This document shows, piece after piece, positions 22,613-35,200 of a stretch of 64,000 nucleotides of DNA. The translations under genes and the position numbers were made by a program. The notes below the pieces were generated by a model. The model did no database searches, had not been told where the DNA came from, and saw nothing but the letters and a program-made list of their open reading frames with translations. Location: assembly GCF_017562075.2 (NCBI RefSeq), contig NC_054082.1:52648181-52712180 (forward strand), given 5' to 3'. The stretch's first letter is position 1. Each line of letters opens with the position of its first letter. The stretch is from Anopheles merus (taxonomy: Eukaryota > Arthropoda > Insecta > Diptera > Culicidae).

Positions 22613-23877
22613 TTATTTGCTACTGGCCCAAACTAGGATCGCTGAAACAGTTTGGTTGGAAACTGTTCGTAAAACAGTTGAGCATTTGGTTTGCTGATTG
22701 GCTTTGGCGATGACCTAAAGAAATATAAATGTACGATGCGTACATTAGTTAATCATTATTAAAAAAAGTGAAAAAAAAATTTAAAAAAGCTACGTACAAT
22801 ACTTCTGGAATGGTTGACAGTGTCACGTTGACTACGTCAGATGAAATCTCTGTCGGACGAATGGAACCGAAGAAATCCGTTATAGGAACTTTGTAGGGAT
22901 CCTTCGGGTAAAGATCCTTCCTTACACCCACCGTCGAGATGCACGCTCGCTTTGGACAAACGGAAAGCTTGAAACAATGCCAAAAATATTACTATAACAG
23001 GTAAAACTGAACCCGAATGGTTAAATGCACTTACAAAATCGCCCATTGTCTTCTTGCTGTTCCACTCTACGCGTTCCAAAAACTCGAGTGCATTGTACGT
23101 GTAGCGGTCGATAATGTACACACCGATGGCCGGATCGATGTGATGCGACAATGAATCCTCCCCCACCAAACTGCTGGCCACGGCAAGTATGTTCGGAGAG
23201 TAGAACTTTTCATACATTGAGGCGGCTTGGCAAGTGTCGATCATGAAGAACAGCTCGTTGTACCGTTGCTTCTGCCACATCTGCTCGATCGCATCAGCCA
23301 ACTCCTGATTTGTAATTTCCTCCGAGTCTTGAAACTTGAGAAATCCATCCCCTCCGTGACCGGTCAGGTATATCAGCACGTTACTTCCTGAGTCGGAGAG
23401 CAATCGCTTCGAACGGGCAGTGCCGTTTTCATTTCGACCCGTCAGTAGTCGTACGAAATTTTCCACCGTCACCTCGTAGCCCCGGTAGTCCACCTCGACA
23501 TCCGACCCGTACACGTTGATGTGTTGTTTTGCGTTGTTGAAAACTGTGGCTGGCCGTGGATTGCGCGCATTGCACGCCATATCGTCGGCCACCATGAGCA
23601 GTATCTGACTGTCCGGAATGCCCAGCCGCTTCACGGAACGGTATACGGAGAGAACATTTGCAATATGTCGGTAGTTGAACCAAAAGCGGGACGTATCAAC
23701 CAGCACTGCCCAGTTGTTTGTGTGCGAACTGCTGGTAACAAACTTGGCGGGTAGCTGTAATGAAGTGAGACGGTTTACTTTATTGCCAGTATATAATCAA
23801 TGCTGTTTTACCTCTATTTCGTTTGAAGAAGCGAGCAAACCCCAACTAACAACCAGAAATCCATGTAGCAGCCACAT
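22613..23877 (-). CDS. PIGK: GPI-anchor transamidase catalytic subunit PIG-K (GPI8)
   Basis: Model complement(join(22613..22714, 22803..22967, 23035..23754, 23812..23877)), about 350 residues; the first three exons are firm. Exon 1 (MWLLHGFLVVSWGLLASS) is an ER signal peptide. The C13 peptidase domain has the catalytic His in YLTGHGGDG (about residue 155) and Cys in FMIDTCQAASM (about residue 197), close to the human spacing. NWAVLVDTSRFWFNYRH and ITDFFGSIRPTEI are family hallmarks. The enzyme cuts the C-terminal signal of pro-proteins and attaches the GPI anchor in the ER lumen. The last exon is uncertain: the donor after STIPE is weak, and two frames compete in the final exon. None yields a clear C-terminal membrane helix, which the human protein has. 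Confidence 0.88.
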
Positions 23878-24281
23878 TCTTTGCGCAAACGGCGGTACCA
23901 CTTTGCACCGGGCGGAGTTCACAACAAACATTATTTAACGACACTTTAACGAAAACGTCAAAATCAGGTGTGATTTCGACAAACGTCGTCAAATTTTCAT
24001 TGACGGGTAACACACGGGTCCAGTTCCATAAGCTGGCGAAAAGGTTTGTATTTTATTTATTTTCTCAAGCGTCTTTGTAAATTTCACGACAGTTTCACAA
24101 AAAATACCTTTTTTTAGTTATGTCATATGTGATGTGCAATTTTCGCTAGTTTATGATAGTTCACTACATTAGATTAGAGAAAAATTGTTGTATTCGCCTT
24201 ACCCATGTGCCGGCAAATTTCTTTTAATATGTTATTTGGGCCAATGCGGCACATGTTGTCAATTGTTTTTATATGAATGAT

Positions 24282-24322
<41 letters not shown>

Positions 24323-26247
24323 TGGACAAAGGATGCTGAAACATATATTTGTCTCGCTTATATCAGTATCGTACCATGGCCCAACAAAAAGAATAGGTAG
24401 CAAACGTAGTTTACGTATCTTACCAACAAGCGAAGAAAACGGCATAATCAGAGAGAGAAAACTGAAAATTATCAAAACTGCCTAAACAATAGTTTGATGT
24501 TTGATTGCAGTTTTTCATTGAATTTGGAGGAAATTGTAATGAACGATTTTTTGTTTTTCATTCAGTTGGCACCTTCAGTCTATACAGTGAATCGATCGGA
24601 ATTTTATTAAAACAAAGCTTTTCAAATTCGATGCGTATATTTAGCGCTAGGGGGTTATACGGTGCTGATACTCCCTGCTCAGCTGGACGCTTGGTCGCTT
24701 CATGAGTAAAGCGTACAGAGAATTGGAGGTTGGCATACGGTTTCTCTTTCGCGCTTATTAAATAACGCTGATTGCTGCCGGTACGCTCGCGTTGTTGCTA
24801 GTCCATTTCACTCATTCTTCAACCGTTCTACGGACGCGGCGGGCGTACGAGCGTGTCTTTGCCGAATCGTTCCCCATTATTTTCGTTTATTGTTTTTCTA
24901 ATTTTTTGTTCAACGTAAATTAAGCGGGATTAGCTAGAAGCAATCGGACGCCATCGTAAAGCACGTGACAGTGTGTGTGTGTGTGTGTGTGCTTCAATGT
25001 GATTGTCGATACCTGCATCGTGATAATCCAGAATTCTTAGACGAAATGTACCGAAAATAAGTGAACGAAAATACACTGTAGACTAAATTGCCTGCACAAA
25101 TGTTTTAGCAATAGAGTTTACTACATACCCGAAAGTGGCAAATTATGCAAAGTGTCCGTATTGTGCGTAGTAACTGCATTTTGTCGACCACAGAACGACA
25201 GCAAAACAGTGCACCGCCGCCTCGATCAAGAAACCACCGTTAGCAGCCGTGAAGACATAATAGTCAAGAAAGTCAAGCGAACAGTGACACACACGCGGTG
25301 GTAACATAGATTCACGCGTGTTAAAAACAAACCGTCACGTTGGGTGCCGCTTTTGGGCGGTGGTGGCATATATTCATTCAAACCCCGTTAACAGTAAGGC
25401 AGTGTAGTAGCAACCGCAGTGGTGCCTGCTGCGATCGCGGTCGTATTTGGTATTTTGTGTGCGCACGGCTAAACTTTGTTCGGTAGTGATGCACAACCAA
25501 CGTCGTCGGTGTGCTTTGTGTCTGTGTTTGTGATTTGCGCTTGTTAATGGGAGTAATCGAAAATTGCCAGTTTTTTGTTTGTTTGTTCGTACCGAGATCG
25601 CTAAACCAACCCACACGATGGGTTGTGTAGGTTCGACTAGGGGGGAAGGGAAGCCTTGTATAATGCAATGAAACAGTGAAAAAAGGTGGAGAGGGAGGTG
25701 GGGCTGCACAACATCATAATTGTGTAATTTGTGCACAGTGGCGGAATCGTTCGCTCCTGCTCATTCGCTCTGTCAGTTCCGGCGTTAAACAACTGGTCGT
25801 GGTGGTTCCCGGGTGTTGCCCACGACTCGCCCACACCTGCTCATATTTCACCGCGCCATTGTTGTCCAATTGGCATCAATGTGCAATTCCGACGCTCTCT
25901 CGGTGTGCGGTCCTTCGACAGCGATCTAGGATGTGGCAGTTTCAAAAGTATCATAATCACTAAACACTGGCAAACTGTGACGCGCAACCGAATCGGAAGG
26001 AAGTGAAACCAAACGGTGCCCCGTCGACTGTTTTACACCTTGTCCTGATCGGTTTGGGGGGGGGAGGGGGCAAGCGTGGTGAATAGAAGAGATCGCTCAT
26101 GATGGAGAGAGTTGATTGTGCGCGCGCTATCTGAGGGTAGTCGTCGGGTGGTAGTGGTAGCAGCTTGAGCATAGAACTTGGGCCACAAAACATCGTCACA
26201 CAGATACGCGGATCGTGCCAGCTTCGGCCAAAAAACGGTGGCCAAAA
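23878..26247. other. Divergent upstream region / probable 5' UTR of the ZAD-FLYWCH gene
   Basis: About 2.4 kb between two divergently transcribed genes. It contains (TG)n at about 24284-24320 and 24971-24991, and a GC-rich stretch from about 24.75 kb on, likely promoter and leader of the + gene. Short open frames here have no protein-like features. No TATA/Inr pair stands out. Confidence 0.4.
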
Positions 26248-29200
26248 ATGTACGAATCCGATGCGCAGGCGGAACAGCGGGATGGTCAGTTCTGTCGACT
26301 GTGCTTCAACAAGGCGGTAGACCTGTGCCCCTTGTTTCCTGCGCCAAACATTCCGAACAAAGCGCTGCTTCATAAGATATTCGACTGCACCACCATAACG
26401 GTAAGTGGCACTCGCTCGCTTCTCCTCCTAGGCAAGTAGTTCAAATGTGGCTGTCTTTGATTGGAATTCCTAGCAGAAGCAGCAGAGAAAAACAACACAC
26501 GAGCGAGAAAGAGCGAAAGAAAAGCAAGCGAATGAGATTTTATTATTCCAATAATACTTACTGTAAGAAGCAGAAATGTGATCTTTTGAATGCATGTATG
26601 CTTTAAATTGCGGAAGGTGGTTACTTAGATTGGCCTACGAACCTATGCATCTTCTCGCTCCTACTCGCCAGATATCGACGATTACCGTAGCTAGTTGGCC
26701 ATTCTATGTATGAATGTGTACGTGTGGGTGTTGGGTGGGTCGAATGTTTTTTTGTTCTTCCTTTCTTCTACTTCTTTCGTAATAAATACACATGGTGCTG
26801 AGGCATGAACTCGTGCGGCTCAGTTTAAGCAGAGCTGGCATTCTCGGGATAAAGGCAGAAAGGATAAAGAAGGCAGGGGTTGCTGAGGGAGGGAACTGAA
26901 GTTAGGCCAGGCAGGCACCTAGTAGTACTAGCGAAACAGTGAAGAATCGATAAAGTGTAGAAAGGCCAAGAATGGAATAGATACAAAGGAACATAATGGC
27001 AGTAGTGTGGCGGAAACGCAGAGCGCGAGAGCATTCACAATTCCATTATTATTATCGGAGCAGTGACCGGCCCGCGAAAGGGGGTGTAGACATTGTGTGG
27101 AGTGGAGTGGTTGCTTGTTGCCTCCCTCAGCCCGCTCCCTTCCTCTGCATAGTTCCTTAGAACGAGCTAAAGATAGTGCAACCACCACGCGGCGGGTGTG
27201 CGTGCGTGCGTGCGAAAGAGCCAGCGCACGCCAGATGTGATACGAAGCAGTGTGCGAGCGCAAGGGAGATGGCACGAGAATATGAATAAGGGAAATGGAT
27301 AATTCAAAGTTTAATTGCCTGACTTGTTGTTTTTTCTTGCTTTCGTAAGAAGAGTAACAGCAATAATAAAACAACACACAAAAACATTCATGCACAGGCG
27401 CGCGCACACATACACACACTCACTGGCACACTGGCATATTATAAAAGGCAACTTTCAAGGAAGGCGAGAAATAGCGTACATTCATCCTATACAAGGCAAG
27501 TTTAAGCCAGCCGTTTGACTAGTGCAGGGATGGGCAACGACATGTCTGTCTTAGGGGGCAATTTTATGATTGAATGATTGTTACAGTCATTGAAGAGTTT
27601 TCAATATCTATGACAATTGTGTTTGTAGTATGCTTTTGGGCTGTTTGCGAAACACACTGCTATAAAATGACTGTGGTACAAGACATGACTATAACCCAGT
27701 ATGTAGAAAGTAATAAACGTTTGGTTCAAAATAATCTGTTAGTTCATTGATTTGATATTTGAAGGTTTAAGCCTTGAAGACGGATTGATTGAAGAAAAGT
27801 TGAAATTTGTAAAAGTTTATTTGAATGTTTTGCGACCATTTTGTGTCAATCCTGAGGAAAATTGTTACTGGTCTTGGCCCAATTGCTTAAGTTAACTTTG
27901 GCAGAAGATCATCGAATTTGTTTGTTGTTTGAAGATTTGTTTAGCAATTTTTCATGATATACTCTTTATTGGTATGATACCGAACCTGTTACCTTTTGAT
28001 ACATAAAATAACATTTTTTAAAGGATAAACAATTTATCCCAAACGAGTTGATCATCCCTGGTGCTAGTGGTGTTTCGATGTTTTTGGTATGTTACCCATA
28101 GATAGTTCTCATTTCAGGTTTTACGGCATGGGGAAGGAATGAAGGCTGTAGTAGAAGTGGTTTTTATTTTTTGTTTTTCATCATTTTATGAATGCTTCGA
28201 CGGGTGTGTGTAATTGTGTAAGAATTCCTAAAACCATTCAAAGTCAAAAACCGTTGAAACGACGTTTCGTGGAATAGAAGAGAGAAAAAACAGGCTTAGT
28301 AGGAAGCTTTGCCAAACAACGAGGGAAAAAGCTCAACTTTCCGTGTTTGGAATGATCTGTTCTCCCTTTTGATCTGTTGTTTCGGAAGCATGTTTCGTTC
28401 GTCTGTCGTCCGTCTTCGCTGTCGCTACGTGGGTTTAATGCTCATTCTTTAAAATTCATTTCGTTAAATTTACGAATCAAGTCAATCCATCGTGTCTCGG
28501 CACATGACGAAATTGGGTCTGAAGTTTCCAAATTGTTATATATTTATTCACATTATTGCTGCTCTGGATTGTTGGAGAGGGAGCCCTGGTATTGGGGCGG
28601 ACGGTGGACTCTTTTCCTTCTACCCCCCCTGGTATGATCATCTTTCTTTTCTCCTTTTGACAATTGAAACCAGAGCGTCAATTGTCGTCGTACGCTTTGC
28701 GTTCGTCGTGCTGCGTTCCCGTTTTTACACTATGTTGTGAAAAATATCGCTATATTGTTAGGTCTTTTACCATGCAGTCACAAACCCAGAGCTGCCTGCG
28801 TTCGCCTCATCCGAGCTGCCCCTCGGCTCTGTACAGTGCAATAACTGTGAAGAATGTTTTATGCTTTTCACTTGGTTCCAACACATTTAGCAGTGTATGC
28901 GTTCGTCCCCCAACTGCACGGGCGTGTTGGTGGGACTGTTGAAGTTCTGTCTCCATTTGCTTTAAAAGGTTCTATCTCTTTACGCTCGTCGCTTAACTAA
29001 ATCTCGTCCACTACACCACGGCTCCATCACACTTTCAGCATTTATCTTTTCCCATTTTGAGATCGGGGCTGCCGCGGCTGCTAAAGTGCACACTCTGTCA
29101 GTCACAGTTAGCGAGGATTGCGTTACCATTCTCTCCATATTTGCTCCATTTGAAAGCGCACGAAGAAAAGCAAATCTAGTATTCTTTAACGACAATCTCT

Positions 29201-32200
29201 CCATACTTCTCCAAACAACCTCCCACCCCCCTCCTGCCTCCCGCTGTGTCAGTATCTTTTGGTGCCGTTGTGCAACAACCTTTGCCCGTCTGTCCCTAGC
29301 GAATGAGCATAAAATCCATCCAATCTAGTAAACTGTCGGTCAACCGGCAACTAAACTTTCGTCTATCACTGTTACTCTGTTCTGCTCTCACTCTCACACA
29401 CCTTAGTTTTCTCTCTCTCTATCTCTATCTATCTCTCTCTCTCTCTCGCTCCCTTTTACTCTCGATCCCTCTCTCTCTAGCTACCTTCTCTCATCGTGGT
29501 ATTCGCGCTCCCATTTATTAGTACACAGCGCAAATACAATCATAACGCAAATAGCCCATTTTCATGAAGTTACAAAAGTGTAATTTAGTTTCATGAGTTT
29601 TGTAAAACATTTGCCTCAACTCCGCGTTCCGGCTCCCTATGTGAGTGTTTGTGTGTGTTTGTTAACAACGTTCGGCATGCATTTATGTATGTATGTGGAG
29701 CGCTTACTTATGAATGCCATGTACAGCATAGGATTTAGTGAACGCAGGAGAGATGGAAGGGATAAGCGGCGGTGGCGTCAGCTAGATACAGTGGGAGTGA
29801 GAATGTGTAGGGGGAGAGGTGGGGCGAGGGTGGTCGGTACTAGAGAAAACGGTAACGAGATATGCTATGTTTCCTCTATCTCTCTTCTGTATTAACTTAT
29901 TTTTGCCTTCTCACCACCTTCCCCAACGCCCCGTGGCGTCCCTTCAACCCATTTGTTGCTGTCATATGCTCCGGTATGGTTTTTTGTTGCTTCGTTAACT
30001 TAAATTCTCTCGCTCGTTCTCGCTTGCTCTGTTGGAGTTTGTTTTGTTGCTTTCTCGCTCGCTCTCCCGCTCGCTGGCTGCACGGTGTACTTTAATCGGA
30101 TAAGCGAAAGAAGTGCTCTCCGTCGAAAGGGCTAAGGGTAATGGAACAGAGAGTGGTCGAGATGGGTGGAAGCGATGTTTGCGCGAGAACGAAACTATGA
30201 ACTTGGCGATCGGCCGTCCTGCTCTCGCTTTTTTTTTTTTAATTTTGGTATTGAAGCAAAGAAAATGTGCATTTTATAGACGATCATTAATCTTCGTACT
30301 TCTACTCTTTTCTTGGCGACTCATGTATTCACGTTCTGCTTTTTCATGCCGTCTTATGCGGTGTGTGTGTGTGCGGTTCGTACTCTACTTCTATTCCCTC
30401 CGTGTACTTTTCTTCGTCTCGTGGTATTGAGTTTTACATTCCATCGCGTTTTTCCCATCTTCGAGTTTTATTTTACGTAAATTGAACTTCGTCTTTCGCC
30501 TTCGGTGTGTTGTAAAAAAAGATTGTTTTTTCCTTCATTTATAACGATTGTTTTTTATTACTGTGACTCGTTTTTATATGTGTGCTGTTGGTTCATTTAA
30601 AATCCTTCGCTCGCTGGCCCCGGAACCTGCACGTCATTCCCTTTGGCTCTATATAGCGCTCTTGCTGGCTGTGCATGTGTTAGTTTAGCTTTAAATAAAA
30701 GCAATTTAGACACAAAATTAACAATCTTCCGACCGTTGTCAGTGAAGAGGACAACGACAACGACAACGATGACTGCAACCACGAGTCACAATGTTAGATC
30801 ATTCTTTACTCTTATCTTGGCTTGTGTATGGGTTTTATGGCACACCATGCTTAGTAGACGAATGAAACGATATCTGAACTTGCCAGGCCCGTATCGTCAG
30901 ATCCATGATAATAATACACACCAGCACACCAGCATGGGAGGGGTAGAATAAATTGTTTGATTCCATCGGGCAAACATATTCAGGACATTCGATGTTCAAA
31001 TGTGTTTTATTATGCCCCCCACTCACACTAATACATGCTGCTCTGTTACTGCTTCAAAATCTGATCTCTATCATCTATGCGAGCCCTCCTAGTCCTGTTC
31101 CTGCTTCTCCTTCGCTCCGGAAATGATCATCAATTTATTCCGCTAGCAAATAGGAGAAAGGTCAAAGTATGTCAAGATGTGGATTTTCTTTGCGTTGTTG
31201 TTGTATTTGCTAAAGCTCGGCCTGAGCCGTTCTATCCCCCGGGAGGAGTACGTTTGTTTGGTGAGAAAGAATCTGTTTCACATTTTTGCAATTCGCTCGC
31301 ATTTTCTCATTCGATCGCTCGTTCTCTCTTTCTCTCTCTCTCTCTTTCTCTCCCTTTTTCGCCTTTTTTATTCCATGGTGTAAAAGCAGCAAGTGTTGGC
31401 AGTCTGGCTGCTGTCTACCGCCTTCGCATCCGCTTTCCAACACCATCGGCAGGTTCTCCACGAAACGAGGGAAATGTGTGACCATGCGATGAGGAAAATC
31501 GTGCGATAAGGGGTTTTTTTTAGAAGAAGCAATTATATTCTCGGAACGTTCTTGTGGTACAGTCGTCAACTCGTACGACTTAACAACTATAGCCTATGAC
31601 TATCTATCAGGCTGTGTAGTACTTTATAAGTCTCGAAAACGCTTGTATAGGCCTGCATATTGTCCGCGTAGGACGTGTAACGCCAAGTAGAAGAAGAATT
31701 AAATTCTCATGCAATAATTGTACAAAGGCAAAGATATTTCGAATGTTTTTATTTTTAAATCAAAACAACAACAGAATAGCAATTGAAATTGAAATAAATA
31801 AAATTTGACTTCACCCGCAATTTGTTTGTCAAATAACAAATTGATTCGTTTGATAAACGAACTGAAAAGAAGTCTTTTTTAAGTAAGTATAAGAATATTC
31901 GAGTTCACACTCTGTGTATCCTGTCTGGGTAAATAGGCTGTCTACATATTTTGTGTAAGATTTGTTCACAAAAACTCAAAAAAGGGCAATGACTTCATTC
32001 GTTTAACAAGCAAAGCATGTGAAACAAAAATTTGAAACCCCACACAAGCTAACGTTTTTTACAGCCCTTTAGTTGGGGTGCTATTAAAACAAAAACGGGT
32101 TTGTGGTACCCTCAAACGTTTGGTCAATAATGGTTTGAAACAATAACGACAAAAAACCTACAAGATTTTGAAATTAGATACTGTAAGCCGGTCCATTGCG

Positions 32201-35200
32201 AGGATTATAATTTCATTTTACGACAAAATCACGGACAGGTACAAAATAAATGGATCATTTTTCCTTAAAGATGAAAATGTTTCTCATGGTTTTCTTCGGG
32301 TTGCTTCCAGACAGTTACAGGATTCGTTCACCAATTTACCGTTTCTCGCTTAATTTTTAATAAGTCCCTGCATTAAAAAACATTAATAATTCGTGGTCAG
32401 AGCTACTCGTGGGAAACACTATTTCGAATGACGAAATGAACACCTAATAAAATAAAAAAATTCATCAAAGGCCTATCATACATAAGTTTTATGAAATTAT
32501 TAATCTTTGGATTTTGGTACTAGTTATTGCACTTTCTAATTAGTCGATGTATTAGTTTTAAATTTTCTGGCACATATTTCTCAGTCCATCGCCGTTCTTA
32601 CAGAAATAAATAAAAATCCCTAACCTCTGCTGAGCTGTATGAAAATCGATTTTTGCAACTCTACAGTATTAAACATAGTAAGATAAATAACGAAAAAATA
32701 TATTAGGCCGTGTATAAAACACTAACTCAATAAAACATTTAAAAACCACATCCAGCGTTAGGTTGGACGGTTGTGTATCAACGTTTGTGCAGCGGCTTTT
32801 GATTTGTTTCATTGTGCAAACTAACAACCAACTATATGCTCCACCCAACCCCCTTGCCTCCACCCTGCCACGCCACTCTCCATTAGCATAGATTGTGCGA
32901 GTATGTGTGTTTGTGTGTGTGAGTGTATATGGCCCGAATGTGTATGCACGCTAGTGATCTTTTTATGATGCATAATAACACCAAGCACCGTTTTCAGGCT
33001 CTATTTCTTCTGGTATCTTCGTTTACGGATTCATTTCCTCTCCTTTACGGCTCCATTTCATCTTTCGATCTGCCTGTTGTTGTGTTTTTTTTGTACACAG
33101 CCATTTGAACATTTGAGAGAATATTCTACGCCTTCTGATCCTGCGTGTTGTGTCCTCCTGTCTCCCGTCCCCCAATATGTCCCCCCGCTCCCATACTCTC
33201 AACACATAGGTTAAGCTTATTGTGTTTCCTCTCTCAGTGTATTGGTGTATTTGCTGTGGCGGTTGCTGTTGTGTTGTTGCTTCGTTTTTTATTACAACCG
33301 CGTGCACCATTGAATTGATTGAATTGATTGGCTCGTTATATTTTTCTGCTCGGTTGTTATGAACTGTTGTGTGTAGTTTCAAATTCCATTTTTGTATATT
33401 TTTTTGTTCACTCCAATTGCTCACTCTGTCGCTCACTCTCTCTCTCGCTCACACGGACGGAGGGTATTAGAGGCTGCGCGATTGTATTTGATTTGATCCA
33501 AACGTGCGCGGTGCTGCTCCATCATCTTACACCACTCTTCTAATGCTTCCCGCTCCCTCTCTCTCTCTCTGTCCTGCCGTGTGCAATCTTTAGATACGAA
33601 CGACGCGCGCGCCTCGTCTAGTATACGACTACTACGCCTAGCAGCGCTATCTGTGTTCTGGTGTGTGTTTGCGTGCAAGCAGTCAGCCGCCTCCCTCTCC
33701 CCCCTCCACCGCTCCCTACCCCTGCACTCATGTGCCAATGGGGTTGTGTGTGCTCATTTTTGTCTAGTTGAATTTTATTACTAACATCACTACGGTTGGT
33801 GTAGTTTTACGTACGTACGTACATTATTTCTGTAGCGGAATTTGCGTCCTCATTTGCCTCTACCCAAGTGCAATAACTAAACTTCTACTACCACCACCAT
33901 GACCATCATCACCACAACCACCACCACCACATAACCACACAATTGTACTGTTTGGCCGCTACATACTATTACTGTTATTGTTGCTGTTATTGTACTGCTG
34001 CTGGGTCGATAAATGGTACTTCTAAAGTTTCATTGCCTTCATCCGCACACCACCCCCAATCCTCGCTCGCTTCCTTCATTCCTTCCTTCTTGCTCACCTC
34101 CCTCCACCCTGTGACAAGCCACTCATGTAGACAACTTCTCGTCAATTTCTTTCCGTACTTTGCGAGCTGTTTCATTTAAACAATTTTCGCTCTCCTTCTG
34201 CACTTTTGAGTTTCTCATCTCGTTTCATTAATTGTGTATTCCATGCACACACACATCTCACGTACTTTTGCGTTGGAGCAATGCAGCGAACTCTGTAGAG
34301 AGGTGGGATGGAGCTGAAGGGGACAGCAAAAAGGGAGCTAAATAGCGAGATAGAGAGCGAGAAAGAGAGATACTGAAGGGCGAGTGAGATGAGGAGTGAG
34401 AATCAGGATTGATTTTCTCACCAGTTTTATCTCCCATCTCCTTCTGCGGGCGCGGGTATGTGTCTGTCCTCTCGAGTAAAATCATCAACAACACCAGCAA
34501 CATCAGCAGCGTATGATCAATATCATAATTGTTGTATGCGGGGCTTTAACAGACTTTCGTCTTTTTTTTATGTCCATGATTATAGTCCCAGCTGAGTGTG
34601 TGTAGGAAGCGGCTTAAAAAAGTGGATTGTGAAAAGTTTTATTTTAATGGTGTGTTGCAAACATACATACATACATACATACATACATACATACATACAT
34701 ACATACATACATACATACATACATACATACATACATACATACATACATACATACATACATACATACATACATACATACATACATACATTCATACATACAT
34801 ACATACATATACACTCTATTGGCTGGTGTGGTTCTTTCGATTCACATTTTCCAATTCATGAATTCTGCAGACACAGGGACAGCAGGGAGGGAGGCCAAAG
34901 GTGTGGGGAGTGCTTAAGGCAGGCATATGTCAGTGTTGCACAATTACATAATCTACCCTCCCAGAGAGAGAGAGAGAGTGCTGGACAGCGGCGGCTGGAG
35001 ATTGATCCGATTTATGTCACATCCATCCATCCCACACACCCCTACCTGCCTTCCCGCCTGCCTGACTGCAAGCCCCATTACGCAGGGTTTTCCAAGGATT
35101 TTTGATTGTTTTCCAAAAATGTTTGGATGTTTCTAGGAATATTTTTGAAATCAACGCACTCGTTATTGGCTAGTGTCCAAAATTTCTCGAATTTATCTTA

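Noticed and set aside
28377..34200. Many 60-130 codon open frames inside the large intron
   Set aside because: They follow TC-rich or TG-rich composition (runs of S/L/F or C/V); no domain, splice logic or conserved motif.
34580..35105. Open frames reading MYVC or THTYIH repeats
   Set aside because: Produced by the 4-base ACAT repeat, which stays open in several frames; not protein-coding.
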